Of a DNA stretch of 64,000 nucleotides, positions 27,214 through 35,834 are shown piece by piece (within the stretch, counting starts at the first letter, position 1; each line of letters begins with the position of its first letter). The position numbers and the translations under genes are program-made. The notes under the pieces were generated by a model, which did not search any database, was not told the origin of the DNA, and saw nothing but the letters and a program-made list of their open reading frames with translations. Source of the stretch: a virus; IMG/VR virus record IMGVR_UViG_3300023179_000069, positions 1 through 64,000 of that record. One strand, 5' to 3'.

Positions 27214-28109
27214 TAAATGGATATTATGTATTAAAATCAGGTGAAGATTTTGTTGCAAGTTCTAAAAATGTCATTACAACAAATGGTTATTTAATGATGA
27301 ATAAATATCTTGCCAATTCTACACAAGATTGGTCGGCGGGAATAGCAATTGGAGTATTAAATAGAAATTCTGCCTCAGCATCAGATACAGCACTAGAATA
27401 TGAAATAGCAAGATATCCAGTAACATTAAAATCATATAGAACAATAAGTGGTTCAAATCAAATTTTACTTAAAGCAACAGTAGATCCAACATTATCAGCA
27501 TCAATTACTGAAATAGGAGTTTTTCCATCAATCGTGATTGGAAAAGATCAGTATATAGTTAGTGATTTTTCTGAAAGTTCTAATTCAATTAATACATGGA
27601 CAGCATCAGGCTCTACAAGTTCATTGCAATTTGCCCCATATTCAAGATATGGCGCAAGCAACACATTCTTTTTTGCTTCTAATAGTTTTCTTGTTAATAA
27701 CAATATTTCTTTTGATATGTCTCAATATGTTTATACAGATTATGCAGATCTTCTTATCTATACCCCTGCAAGTTCATCGGGAACATTTCAAATTTCCTTC
27801 GGAGATGTAAATGGAAATATTTGGAGAAGTGGGTCAGGAACAGCTAGCATTTCCGGTGCAGGATATTATTCAGTAAAAATGCCATTAAGTGGTTCATATA
27901 ACTCTTCTTTTAATTATTCTATTAATTCAGTATCAATTAGTTTTTTGACAACATCAACTGCTAGTTTACATTTTGATGCGCTTAAATTTATATCCGGAGA
28001 TGTAAAACCAGAAACTTTAAAATTAACAAGTAGAAGCATTTTTAGTACACCAATTGCTAAAATTGCTAATCAACCAATGCAATTAGAATATTATATGCAG
28101 GTGACTTAA
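27210..28109 (+). CDS. Tail fibre-associated protein of unknown fold
   Basis: 299 residues. The N-terminal half (about 1-110) has MINGYYVLKSGEDF, an opening I cannot name, then TEIGVFPSI, the kind of phrase found in baseplate/tail-fibre proteins. The C-terminal half (about 115-270) is a Ser-rich beta sandwich (SFDMSQYVYTDYADLLIYTP, then LHFDALKFISG) like carbohydrate-binding modules. ATGA overlap at its start and TAATG at its end. It lies exactly between two halves of an FN3-like domain. Possibly an inserted adhesin module. Confidence 0.6.
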   Translation: MINGYYVLKSGEDFVASSKNVITTNGYLMMNKYLANSTQDWSAGIAIGVLNRNSASASDTALEYEIARYPVTLKSYRTISGSNQILLKATVDPTLSASITEIGVFPSIVIGKDQYIVSDFSESSNSINTWTASGSTSSLQFAPYSRYGASNTFFFASNSFLVNNNISFDMSQYVYTDYADLLIYTPASSSGTFQISFGDVNGNIWRSGSGTASISGAGYYSVKMPLSGSYNSSFNYSINSVSISFLTTSTASLHFDALKFISGDVKPETLKLTSRSIFSTPIAKIANQPMQLEYYMQVT

Positions 28110-30616
28110 TGGCACAATTACAATTGACCGGATTAAAACCAAATGTTACTTATAATGTATCCGTCAGAGCAATAGGAGAAGATGGAGAATCTGAATTATC
28201 TGAAGTTTTAACATTTACAACACCTTCTTCAATTATTGATACTATAAATAAAAATACTACAATTAAATTAGAAGGTGGATCTATATATGCGGGAGCAAAA
28301 ACAGGTCCCGGAGTATTATTTAATCAAAATGGTCTTATAGGTCTTTTCTCTCCAACTGCTTGTTCATTTTATCTTAGTTCACAAACAGGTGATGCATATT
28401 TTGCCGGAAGTATAACGGCAGCAGCAGGAACAATAGGTGGATTTAGAATTGGACCTACAAGTCTATCTGCCACAAACATTGTTTTATCTTCAACTGGTGG
28501 ATTTGCCTTAGGCTCAGCTTCACAATTTTCTGTCAGCTTAAACGGAAATATGGTTGCACAAAATGCCTCAATAACAGGATATATTAATGCCACAAGTGGT
28601 TCATTTAGCGGGGCGGTATCAGGAGCATCAGTAATTGGTGGCTTTATTTCAGGAGCATCCATATCTGGAGGACAATTAAATATAAACGGAAATGCTTCCA
28701 TTTCTGGCTATATTAATGCTACATCAGGATCATTCACAGGTGGAATATATGGAGCATCCATTTCCGGTGGTCAATTAAATATTAATGGAAATGCCTCAAT
28801 AACAGGATACATTAATGCCACAAGTGGTTCATTTAGTGCTGGAATATATGCATCTGTAGGAACAATTGGTGGATTTAACATTTCATCTTCATCTTTATCG
28901 GCGGGAACAGGAACAAATACAGTAGGTCTACTTCCCGGTTCTTATCCATTTTTTGCAGGAAATGCTACACCAGCATTAGCTACATTTAGAGTAAATAATT
29001 TAGGTGCAGCATCAGCATTAAGTTTATATGCATCCAGCGGTTTTATTGCAGGAGATTTTCAAATAACTGGAAGAGTTTATGGTGGTGCAATAAGGGGCGC
29101 GGGAACTCCGGGAGTAGAAATATCCTCATCTGGAATATATGGATATTATGGAAATCTAACTAGATTTTATTTGCCAACAGACCCACTGGAAACCCCAGTT
29201 ATGGCATCATTTACTTTGCTTGAAAGTAGGTATACCGGAAGCGGTGCAAATGCTGTAATTATTGCAGGAGACATTATAAATAATAATGTAACTATAAAGG
29301 GAGATAAAACTGCTGGAAGTCCAGCAATGATATATAATACTAAATCCGGAGTGCAGACAACCTTTACCGCTGGAGAAGGATTTTATTTAGACGATACAGG
29401 AAAATTTAAATTTGGTGACGCAAACAATTACATCTCTGGTTCATCCGGCAACTTATTTGTAACAGGAACAATTGTTGCAAAATCTGGTTCATTTAATGGA
29501 GCAATATATGCACAATCAGGCTCATTTACAGGAAATATTAATTCAACTGCATCAATATATGGTGCAGCATTATATGGTGGTATTTTTCAAACTTTAAATA
29601 CATCCGGCAGTTATATTAAAATTGACGGTACTAATAATGCTATTTCATTTTTTAATGGAAATACCACATTTGGACATATAACTCCATATGTTTCCGGAAG
29701 CGGAATTTCATTAACCTATGGGGGTTCTCCCGATCCGGGTGACACTGTATTCCCTGCAATAAGACTTGGAAAAGTTTATTCAGCCATGTATGGACAAAAT
29801 GCGGGAAACAAAATAGCAGTTGGAGCCGGAGTCACAATTGATGCGGGATCAAATGATATTAATATTAATAATGTATCCGGTTCCGATGGTAAAATTTATA
29901 TTGGATCAGGAACCTCATCTGGACAACATTTATATTTTAGCGGAGGAATTTTTTATACAAATCAAGTTTCTCCTTATAAAAATCTTATGCAATTACAAAA
30001 TAATGGAACAAATATTGTTGTGTTTACTTCAGTTAACGATGCCACATTATCAACAACCGGGAAAATGTATGCCGCAACCGGAACAAATCTATGGATAGAT
30101 ACCAGTGACAATAATGGATCAGTAAGGCTGGGACATGGATCAGCATCAACTAATAATAATTCCATCTTGTCTCCCGCAATTTTTTGGAGTATAGGTAGTG
30201 GAGGTGCAAATACAGTAAGCGTAGCAACTTCAGCATCTGATTATATAATGTATAGAAATGTTTCACGACAGGCATATAAAACTGAAATATCTCCAATTTC
30301 TCTATATTCTAATTTATCGAATAGCATTAGTAAAGAAAAAATTATTGCCCCCCTTATAGATTCAAATAAAGTTCTTGATATTACTCCTGTATTTTTTAAA
30401 TCTATTTTGCCAATTGATGAAAATAAAAAATTCTTAGGATTTATTGCTGAAGATATATATGATAAATTCCCAGAACTTTCGATTCTTGATGAAAATGGAA
30501 TTCCAGATTATTATAATATTAATGGTATAGTGGCAGCAATGCTTGCTGTTCTTCAAGGTCAAAAAGTAAAAATTGATGAATTAGAAACAAGAATTGCAGC
30601 ATTAGAAAATAAATAG
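28109..30616 (+). CDS. Tail fibre with S74 self-cleaving chaperone domain
   Basis: 835 residues. Residues 1-42 look like the second half of an FN3 domain. Residues about 150-260 hold three near-identical ~30-residue units (ASITGYINATSGSF), which suggest a repetitive trimeric shaft. Residues about 719-835 match the peptidase S74 intramolecular chaperone: Ser719 and Lys724 keep the S-x4-K dyad, followed by FLGFIAEDIYDKFPEL and a C-terminal coiled coil (VKIDELETRIAALENK). In the family the domain helps trimer folding, then cuts itself off before the Ser. I infer a trimeric fibre shortened to about 718 residues. Confidence 0.85.
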   Translation: MAQLQLTGLKPNVTYNVSVRAIGEDGESELSEVLTFTTPSSIIDTINKNTTIKLEGGSIYAGAKTGPGVLFNQNGLIGLFSPTACSFYLSSQTGDAYFAGSITAAAGTIGGFRIGPTSLSATNIVLSSTGGFALGSASQFSVSLNGNMVAQNASITGYINATSGSFSGAVSGASVIGGFISGASISGGQLNINGNASISGYINATSGSFTGGIYGASISGGQLNINGNASITGYINATSGSFSAGIYASVGTIGGFNISSSSLSAGTGTNTVGLLPGSYPFFAGNATPALATFRVNNLGAASALSLYASSGFIAGDFQITGRVYGGAIRGAGTPGVEISSSGIYGYYGNLTRFYLPTDPLETPVMASFTLLESRYTGSGANAVIIAGDIINNNVTIKGDKTAGSPAMIYNTKSGVQTTFTAGEGFYLDDTGKFKFGDANNYISGSSGNLFVTGTIVAKSGSFNGAIYAQSGSFTGNINSTASIYGAALYGGIFQTLNTSGSYIKIDGTNNAISFFNGNTTFGHITPYVSGSGISLTYGGSPDPGDTVFPAIRLGKVYSAMYGQNAGNKIAVGAGVTIDAGSNDININNVSGSDGKIYIGSGTSSGQHLYFSGGIFYTNQVSPYKNLMQLQNNGTNIVVFTSVNDATLSTTGKMYAATGTNLWIDTSDNNGSVRLGHGSASTNNNSILSPAIFWSIGSGGANTVSVATSASDYIMYRNVSRQAYKTEISPISLYSNLSNSISKEKIIAPLIDSNKVLDITPVFFKSILPIDENKKFLGFIAEDIYDKFPELSILDENGIPDYYNINGIVAAMLAVLQGQKVKIDELETRIAALENK
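28562..28840 (+). repeat. Shaft repeats in the S74 fibre gene
   Basis: Three ~50-base units begin at 28562, 28691 and 28791. The first and third are almost identical in DNA, while the second differs mainly at wobble positions. This suggests recent duplication or gene conversion between units one and three. Confidence 0.7.
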
Positions 30617-30622
30617 TATAAT
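30617..30622 (+). promoter_or_regulatory. -10 promoter after fibre gene
   Basis: TATAAT starts right after the TAG stop (30614-30616). AAAGAAAGG lies before the ATG at 30651, so there is a short leader. Confidence 0.5.
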
Positions 30623-30650
30623 AATAATCTAACTAAAGAAAGGTTAAAAA

Positions 30651-30887
30651 ATGACAGAAACATCATTTACCCCCCCGGCTCAGCAGCAGCCAAATATGCT
30701 TGAACTTATGATTCAGGAGCTTCAAAACCGTATTGGTCAAATAACAAGTCAGTACGAAACACAGCTTGCTGCACTTAAGGCGCAGGCAATGCAGGAAATT
30801 CAGCAGCGCGATTCACAAATTCAGGAACTTCGTATTGCTGTAATTAATGCTAGAAAGACTGACAGTGACAAGAAGGAAGAGAACTGA
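30651..30887 (+). CDS. Small coiled-coil protein
   Basis: 78 residues. After a Pro/Gln-rich start, residues 14-68 form one long predicted coiled coil (ELMIQELQNRIGQITSQYE, then QAMQEIQQRDSQIQELR). Codon use is richer in GC than in neighbouring fibre genes, which suggests strong expression. It lies right behind the S74 fibre gene with its own promoter. It may be a fibre or tail assembly chaperone; that is inference from place and shape. Confidence 0.65.
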   Translation: MTETSFTPPAQQQPNMLELMIQELQNRIGQITSQYETQLAALKAQAMQEIQQRDSQIQELRIAVINARKTDSDKKEEN

Positions 30888-31254
30888 GATAGCACCTTTT
30901 GTTCCCAGTGGTCTTATAGCTAAGACAGAAAAGGGTTACTTTTATGTTAAGGGAAACAAAAGGTATAAAATTGTTTCCTCAAGAGCAGTAAATTCGTGGG
31001 AACTAAAAGTTGTCAACACTTCAGAGTCATGCATGAAAAATATACAAATATCTGGAATATTAGGCTTTAGAGATGGAACATTGATTAGAGATGTTTCAAA
31101 TCAAAGACTTTATTTGATTTCTGATAATAAAAAAAGAAATATATCTGATCCCGACTTTTTTAAAATATTTAATTATAAAAAAGATGATATTATTCTTGTA
31201 AGTTCAAAAGAAGCGGGATGCCATAAAGAAGGAGAACCAATAAATGTCTACTAA
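30847..31254 (+). CDS. Hypothetical protein with short beta repeats
   Basis: 135 residues if the ATG at 30847 is used. That start overlaps the previous gene by 41 bases and has no good RBS, while AAGGAAGAG sits further down at 30873 without an ATG, GTG or TTG after it. The true start is therefore uncertain. The body shows two similar units (KGYFYVKGNKRYKIVSSRAV and NQRLYLISDNKKRNISDPDFF). This is the pattern of small beta repeats found in secreted and phage tail proteins. Function unknown. Confidence 0.5.
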   Translation: MLERLTVTRRKRTEIAPFVPSGLIAKTEKGYFYVKGNKRYKIVSSRAVNSWELKVVNTSESCMKNIQISGILGFRDGTLIRDVSNQRLYLISDNKKRNISDPDFFKIFNYKKDDIILVSSKEAGCHKEGEPINVY

Positions 31255-31687
31255 TGTGACAATTACTTATAATGATATTTCAACTATGAAATCAGATATA
31301 TCAGTTTTACAAGGCAAGTTAGATAGGGCTGCCGCTATTTTCCAAAAGAGGACAGGATCAAGCTCAACAAAAACACTAAATGATTTAAATTTCATTCTTT
31401 TCCAAACAGATCTTGTGATGAAAAAGGGTGCCACATCTGTAGACATTGTAATTCCTAACGCCGCATTTGCAAATAATTTAAACAACTCTAAATTTATTGC
31501 TATTTGTTCAACAAGGCAAGAACAAGGAGATACGGGAATTTATTCTTCATATCTATATCAATCCATTAATGACGGTAAAATTTTTTCTACAAGTGGTTCA
31601 AAAATTGGAAAAGTTTTAAGAAGTGTAAAAGCAGATGACAAATATTCATTAACCGTTGATATTCTTTTTATATCTCTAAACCCATAA
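31244..31687 (+). CDS. Hypothetical tail-region protein
   Basis: 147 residues; overlaps the previous gene by 11 bases. Residues 10-35 are helical (ISTMKSDISVLQGKLDRAAAI) and the rest is beta-rich (KKGATSVDIVIPNAAFAN, then YSLTVDILFISL). No motif I can name. Its position between fibre genes and lysis-like genes suggests a virion-tip or assembly role, without proof. Confidence 0.55.
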   Translation: MSTNVTITYNDISTMKSDISVLQGKLDRAAAIFQKRTGSSSTKTLNDLNFILFQTDLVMKKGATSVDIVIPNAAFANNLNNSKFIAICSTRQEQGDTGIYSSYLYQSINDGKIFSTSGSKIGKVLRSVKADDKYSLTVDILFISLNP

Positions 31688-31695
31688 GGAAAATA

Positions 31696-32451
31696 ATGAC
31701 AAATGATATTAAATGGATGATGGTGTCCGATGTTCACTTTCCGCGCCATGACCCCAGAAAAGTAGAACTATTTTTAAAGGTAATGAAAGCATGGAAGCCT
31801 GATGCTGTTGATTTGCTAGGTGATATTGATGATGCAGATTCAACAAGTAGATGGGCTTCTGAGTATCCCGCCGAATTTTCTGTTCCAGTAGGTGATGGCG
31901 GAGTTGAGGGAACTAAACAATTTCTAAAAGAAATTAATAAAATTGTTCCCAAAGCAGACAAGCATTTTCATGATGGAAATCATGGATGGACACGACATGG
32001 AGATTATTTAGCAAAGAAGGCCCCGGCATTTCTTGATGTTATTACTCCAGAAACACTATATGATTATAAAAATGCTGGCTTTGAATGGCATTATTATGAT
32101 CAAGCACCAGTACATCGTTTTGGAGATATGTATGCACATCATGGAGAATCTATCTCTAAACATGCAGGAGAATCTGTAAGAAATGATGTAAACAACTGGG
32201 GTGTATCGTTAGTAAGAGGACATTCTCATAGAATGGGTTCTTATTTTCAAACATACAACATCACTGGGCAGGAATTGCGTGGATTTGAAATTGGTCATCT
32301 TTGTGATGAAACTAAAATGGACTACACAATTCAAAAAAATTGGCAGCCGGGATTTGCAATAGCAAATGTTGTTAATGGATATCCACATATCCAACTAATT
32401 CAAATTCACGATTATACTTGTGTCGTGGATGGAAAAGTATTTAAAGCATAA
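31696..32451 (+). CDS. Calcineurin-like metallophosphoesterase
   Basis: 251 residues with the full set of family metal motifs: Asp12-x-His14 (SDVHF), Gly42-Asp43 (GDIDD), Gly94-Asn95-His96 (GNHGW), His148/His149 (AHHGES) and Gly175-His176-Ser-His178 (GHSH). These bind two metal ions and cut phosphoesters. The substrate (nucleotide, DNA end or cell-wall phosphodiester) cannot be told. GGAAAATA precedes the ATG. It lies between tail and membrane-protein genes, where some phages keep cell-wall or DNA-processing esterases. Confidence 0.85.
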   Translation: MTNDIKWMMVSDVHFPRHDPRKVELFLKVMKAWKPDAVDLLGDIDDADSTSRWASEYPAEFSVPVGDGGVEGTKQFLKEINKIVPKADKHFHDGNHGWTRHGDYLAKKAPAFLDVITPETLYDYKNAGFEWHYYDQAPVHRFGDMYAHHGESISKHAGESVRNDVNNWGVSLVRGHSHRMGSYFQTYNITGQELRGFEIGHLCDETKMDYTIQKNWQPGFAIANVVNGYPHIQLIQIHDYTCVVDGKVFKA

Positions 32452-32460
32452 GGAGAAAAT

Positions 32461-32778
32461 ATGTCTTTAACAAGCACACAAACACAATCGTTGACCTTTC
32501 TGGTACTAGGTATTTTTGTATCTATTACAACATCTTTTGTTAAAAATATAGATTGGTCAAGAAAAACAAAACACTCTATTTCTATAATTCTTAGTTCACT
32601 AGGAGCCATTGTAAGCTCTTACTTTCAAAAAAATGGTATTACAGACCTAGAAGATATTGCTAAGCACTTTACATATTTATATGCTGTGTCACAAATATTC
32701 TATGCTTATGGTATAAAAAATACGCAATTTAATTCATGGTTGACAAAATTTAATTTATTTGCGACAAGAAGTGTGTAA
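32461..32778 (+). CDS. Membrane protein, possible holin
   Basis: 105 residues with AAGGAG before the ATG. Hydrophobic stretches at about 10-28 (LTFLVLGIFVSITTSFV), 40-57 (ISIILSSLGAIVSSYF) and 70-86 (YLYAVSQIFYAYG) suggest two or three membrane spans. Size and topology suit a holin. No endolysin lies next to it; the M15 lysin is at 55815, near another holin candidate. Could be any small membrane protein. Confidence 0.5.
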   Translation: MSLTSTQTQSLTFLVLGIFVSITTSFVKNIDWSRKTKHSISIILSSLGAIVSSYFQKNGITDLEDIAKHFTYLYAVSQIFYAYGIKNTQFNSWLTKFNLFATRSV

Positions 32779-32784
32779 TTTTAA

Positions 32785-32970
32785 ATGACCTGCAAAAAAT
32801 GTAGTGGCAGGATATTTGTAGATAGAATGTTTGAGCAAAATTTAAGAATAGAGTTATTTTGCATAATGTGTGGCAAAAGATGGTTTATAAAAAAGGATAG
32901 TTCAGGATTTGCACAATGGTTAGCAAAAAAAGAAAAAGCCCTGAAGAAAGATTTGTGTATTTCTACCTGA
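32785..32970 (+). CDS. Small zinc-ribbon protein
   Basis: 61 residues. Two CxxC pairs (TCKKCSGR, Cys3/Cys6, and FCIMCGKR, Cys26/Cys29) should bind one zinc. The tail is Lys-rich. It overlaps the next gene by 55 bases, which is unusual but plausible, since both frames give sensible proteins. Likely a nucleic-acid or protein contact factor; function unknown. Confidence 0.6.
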   Translation: MTCKKCSGRIFVDRMFEQNLRIELFCIMCGKRWFIKKDSSGFAQWLAKKEKALKKDLCIST

Positions 32971-33431
32971 ATGGTAATTTGCATAAAACTTTAAAAAGGA
33001 AAAGATCTGAAGACTTATTAATAGCTTGGGATTATCCAAATGAAAAGCGTGTTGCCTATGTGTTATCACATGTTCAAAAAAGCAGACAACGCGCTTATTC
33101 TGTACCCCAAGTTGCAAAATTTATGAGCAGAGACCCTGAAACAATAAAAAGACATATGAATAATGGAGAAATTAAAAAGCCACAATATTCTTATTCTCTT
33201 GAGAATCGCACTAGACCAATAAAATATTTTTTTAGTGAGGATGAAGTAAGAGAAATTCATGAATTTTTTAAAACTATTCATCGGGGAAGACCAAGAATAG
33301 ATGGAGAAGTAACAACATCAAAAATTCCTAGTAGTGCAGAACTAGAAGCTATGATGAGAAATGAAAAAATTCTATATGTAAAAAATGATAGCGGTGACTT
33401 TGTTCCCGTGTGGAAACAGCCAGAATGGTAG
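32916..33431 (+). CDS. Helix-turn-helix DNA-binding protein
   Basis: 171 residues, basic at the N-terminus (SKKRKSPEERF). Residues about 60-115 look like a MerR/excisionase-type helix-turn-helix with wing (YSVPQVAKFMSRDPETIKRHM, then FSEDEVREIHEFF). The C-terminus is acidic and ends in VWKQPEW. It begins inside the zinc-ribbon gene (AGGA about 10 bases upstream). Probably a phage transcription factor for the next (replication) genes; target unknown. Confidence 0.65.
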   Translation: MVSKKRKSPEERFVYFYLNGNLHKTLKRKRSEDLLIAWDYPNEKRVAYVLSHVQKSRQRAYSVPQVAKFMSRDPETIKRHMNNGEIKKPQYSYSLENRTRPIKYFFSEDEVREIHEFFKTIHRGRPRIDGEVTTSKIPSSAELEAMMRNEKILYVKNDSGDFVPVWKQPEW

Positions 33432-33436
33432 GATTT

Positions 33437-33649
33437 ATGCCAAAAGAAAACCCAAATAAAGATTTATTATTTGATTTATCACTACAAATGTTGCAAGATA
33501 TTTATGATATTGCTAAAATGAAACAGGACACAGAAACTATGACTTCTGTATCTGATAGAATTTGTTTGTTATATGAAAAGCAAGTTGATATTGAAATGGA
33601 TAAAAAAAGTCCGTTAGGCTTTAAATTGAAAGAAGATGATGATGAGTGA
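33437..33649 (+). CDS. Small acidic hypothetical protein
   Basis: 70 residues from ATG 33437. In-frame ATGs at 33410 and 33425 would overlap the HTH gene; I prefer 33437 because AGGA precedes it and the overlap vanishes. The product is helical and ends in EDDDE. No motif I know. Confidence 0.5.
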   Translation: MPKENPNKDLLFDLSLQMLQDIYDIAKMKQDTETMTSVSDRICLLYEKQVDIEMDKKSPLGFKLKEDDDE

Positions 33650-33866
33650 ATTAAAAACTAAAGAAGTTAAGCCAACAATTGTCAAAGTTGATTTGCAATA
33701 TGTCCGCAATCTTGGCAATTTTGAAAGCATTCGCGTCGCTATTGGTATTGAAGACAATGTGCGAGCAGATGAAACTGTAAATCAAGCTACTGAAAGAATT
33801 TATAAGTTTGTTGAAGATAAACTTATTGAAAAAATGGGCGAGATTGAAAAGGAACTCAAAGGGTGA
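33636..33866 (+). CDS. Small hypothetical protein
   Basis: 76 residues; three successive ATGs (33636, 33639, 33642) overlap the previous gene's end. It has a beta strand region (IVKVDLQYVRNLGNF, SIRVAIGIEDNV) and a C-terminal helix (RIYKFVEDKLIEKMGEIEKE). The pattern is common among small conserved phage proteins, with no known role. Its stop overlaps the GTG of the next small gene. Confidence 0.6.
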   Translation: MMMSELKTKEVKPTIVKVDLQYVRNLGNFESIRVAIGIEDNVRADETVNQATERIYKFVEDKLIEKMGEIEKELKG

Positions 33867-33973
33867 CTTGCGATCATTTATGGAAAGTGCTAGAATGGCA
33901 TGTGAATAAGGAAACTTTTGAATTTCAACCAAGTTATATTTGTAAAAAGTGTGATGCTATTAGAGAGAAGTGA
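33863..33973 (+). CDS. 36-residue zinc-binding mini-protein
   Basis: A GTG start overlaps the previous TGA (GTGA). The product is 36 residues: Cys3-Asp-His5 at the start and Cys27-Lys-Lys-Cys30 near the end can hold a zinc. Trp, His and charged residues are spaced as in other phage zinc minis. Length and coupling make it likely to be real. It ends 2 bases before the next ATG. Confidence 0.55.
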   Translation: MTCDHLWKVLEWHVNKETFEFQPSYICKKCDAIREK

Positions 33974-33975
33974 TT

Positions 33976-34302
33976 ATGACAAAGGATGATGCAAGCAAGG
34001 CTTACCAGTTGGTAAGCCTTTATCTATCTTTATATAAAGAAAAATATAATAAATCCATTGTTATAAATAAGCATAAAGAAAAATGGGGAATGGCAGAAGT
34101 TGTAGATAGTGTTGGATTTGATAGAGCCAAAGAACTTTTGATATACTATTTTAATACCAGCCGGTCTTCTCATCCTTTACAATGGTTTTTGTATAATTTT
34201 GAAAGACTGGATGCCGTATTAACTGCTAAATCAGAAGACAATGCTCGCAGAAAAATGTTACTAGAACAAACTAAGAGAATGGTATTAGAGAATGAACAAT
34301 GA
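33976..34302 (+). CDS. Hypothetical protein before helicase (possible loader)
   Basis: 108 residues from ATG 33976; a GTG at 33970 would add two residues. Helical throughout (AYQLVSLYLSLYKEKYN, AKELLIYYFNTS, LLEQTKRMVLENE). It ends in an 11-base overlap with the DnaB-like helicase gene. Small helical proteins at this place can be helicase loaders, so that is a fair guess, but no loader motif is visible. A perfect 10-bp hairpin sits in its first codons. Confidence 0.5.
   Translation: MTKDDASKAYQLVSLYLSLYKEKYNKSIVINKHKEKWGMAEVVDSVGFDRAKELLIYYFNTSRSSHPLQWFLYNFERLDAVLTAKSEDNARRKMLLEQTKRMVLENEQ
33997..34020 (+). other. Perfect hairpin inside the first codons of a gene
   Basis: AAGGCTTACC / GGTAAGCCTT with an AGTT loop, 21 bases after the ATG at 33976, followed by TATCTTTATAT. 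The stem is exact. It could act as an attenuator, a transcription terminator for upstream early genes or an RNase site in front of the helicase. No experimental hint in the sequence. Confidence 0.6.
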
Positions 34303-35512
34303 AGCAGCACTGATTTCTTCAGTATGTAAAAATAAAGATATTTCTGTTGTTATGGCAGAAGATGTTGATTCTATTTTTACTTCCCATAAAGATATTTGGG
34401 ATGGATTAAAATCTTATTATTACAAATTCAGATCCGTTCCAGATGTATCTATTCTTTTAGAAAAGTTCCCTGACTTTGAGCCGGTAGAAACTAAAGGCGA
34501 AACAGGCTACTACTTGGACCAAGTAAGAAATGAATATCTTACTGCAAAGATTAGAAATGTACTTTTAAGTGCAGGAACTAGCCTCAAGGGTCATTCTGCC
34601 GCTAAGGTTATTTCAGATATGCAAAAGGAATTGAATACTCTTAGTCGTATGACTAACAATGTTCGTGACCTTGACCTTACAGATTACGAATTGGCAGAAA
34701 AGCATTTTGAGGCTGTTCGTGAGCGTTCAGATATGATGGGCGGAAGTCCCGGAATCATGACAGGACTTAAAGCAATTGATTATGCATACCCAACAGGTAT
34801 GGCTCCCGGTCATTTAATTGTTATGATTGGCTGGCCCGGAAGAGGAAAGACTTGGCTAAGTTCCTATCTAGCATGCAAGGCTTGGGAACAGGGTTTTAAG
34901 CCTATGATTATTTCTCTTGAAATGACTCCTGAGAATATGCGTGACCGTATTTATACCATGATGGGAAGCGGTCTATTTAGGGCATCAGATTTCTCTAAGG
35001 GCGCTGTAAATATTGATACATTCGGTTCATGGGCTAAGGAAAAATTTAAGGATAAGAATAGCTTTATTCTTATTTCTAACGAGGGTACAAGCGATGTAAC
35101 TCCACAGACAGTGCAGGCAAAGATTGATCAATATAAACCAGATTTAGTTATTCTTGATTATCACCAATTGTTTAATGATACTAAGAAATCAAACTCTGAG
35201 GTTGAGCGTAACCGCAATATTTCGCGGGAATTCAAACTGCTTGCAGTAAGAAACAACATTCCTGTAATTGATATTACTGCTGCAACTGCTGATGATATTT
35301 CAGATCATGATGATCCACCCATGTTATCCCAAGTGGCATGGTCAAAAGCTATTGAATATGATGCAGACATGGCTATGGCTGTACATCGTAACCCAGATTC
35401 AAATATTATTGAGGTGGTGAGCAGAAAGAATCGTCATGGATCTGAATTCGCTTTTTATCTTGATTGGGATATCAATCGCGGTATCATTAATGAAATTTAT
35501 GATAACTCTTAG
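34292..35512 (+). CDS. DnaB-like replicative helicase
   Basis: 406 residues. DnaB helicases unwind the fork in hexamers using ATP. Walker A is G180-W-P-G-R-G-K186-T187; Walker B is LVILD289; SLEMTPENM (about 209-217) is the usual DnaB helicase stretch. The C-terminal Arg/Lys pattern (VSRKNRHG) fits too. The N-terminal ~140 residues are helical and shorter than in bacterial DnaB, as usual in phages. Followed by primase and ssDNA-binding genes. Codon use is less AT-rich than in the small neighbours. Confidence 0.9.
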   Translation: MNNEAALISSVCKNKDISVVMAEDVDSIFTSHKDIWDGLKSYYYKFRSVPDVSILLEKFPDFEPVETKGETGYYLDQVRNEYLTAKIRNVLLSAGTSLKGHSAAKVISDMQKELNTLSRMTNNVRDLDLTDYELAEKHFEAVRERSDMMGGSPGIMTGLKAIDYAYPTGMAPGHLIVMIGWPGRGKTWLSSYLACKAWEQGFKPMIISLEMTPENMRDRIYTMMGSGLFRASDFSKGAVNIDTFGSWAKEKFKDKNSFILISNEGTSDVTPQTVQAKIDQYKPDLVILDYHQLFNDTKKSNSEVERNRNISREFKLLAVRNNIPVIDITAATADDISDHDDPPMLSQVAWSKAIEYDADMAMAVHRNPDSNIIEVVSRKNRHGSEFAFYLDWDINRGIINEIYDNS

Positions 35513-35828
35513 TTCCGAAAAAGTTCGTAGTCTTGGTATAATTTTAACTAAGATGAGAAAGAATATACATAATTTCACAATATCGGGAACCATCAAAGAT
35601 GATTCACAAATTATTAAAGCAAGAGAGCATTATGAAAGATTACTTGTTCAACAAATGCGTGATGGTGGTTATGTTCCAATTCTTGACATGTCGCCGCAAT
35701 TTAATATAAAATATATAGAACGAACAAGTGGTTTTTATTTTATACTTACTATGTTTGGAGTATTTGTTGGAAAGAAAAAGTCTCAACAAATAGAAGGTTT
35801 TTCAGGACAAGAGTTTGTACCTAGATAG
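35490..35828 (+). CDS. Hypothetical protein between helicase and primase
   Basis: 112 residues from ATG 35490, overlapping the helicase end; an ATG at 35499 is equally possible, and one further up (35436) would overlap much more. It has a helix (IIKAREHYERLLVQQMRDGGY), a beta region (FNIKYIERTSGFYFILTMFG) and a short hydrophobic stretch. No recognised domain. Location suggests a replication accessory. Confidence 0.5.
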   Translation: MKFMITLSSEKVRSLGIILTKMRKNIHNFTISGTIKDDSQIIKAREHYERLLVQQMRDGGYVPILDMSPQFNIKYIERTSGFYFILTMFGVFVGKKKSQQIEGFSGQEFVPR

Positions 35829-35834
35829 GAAATA

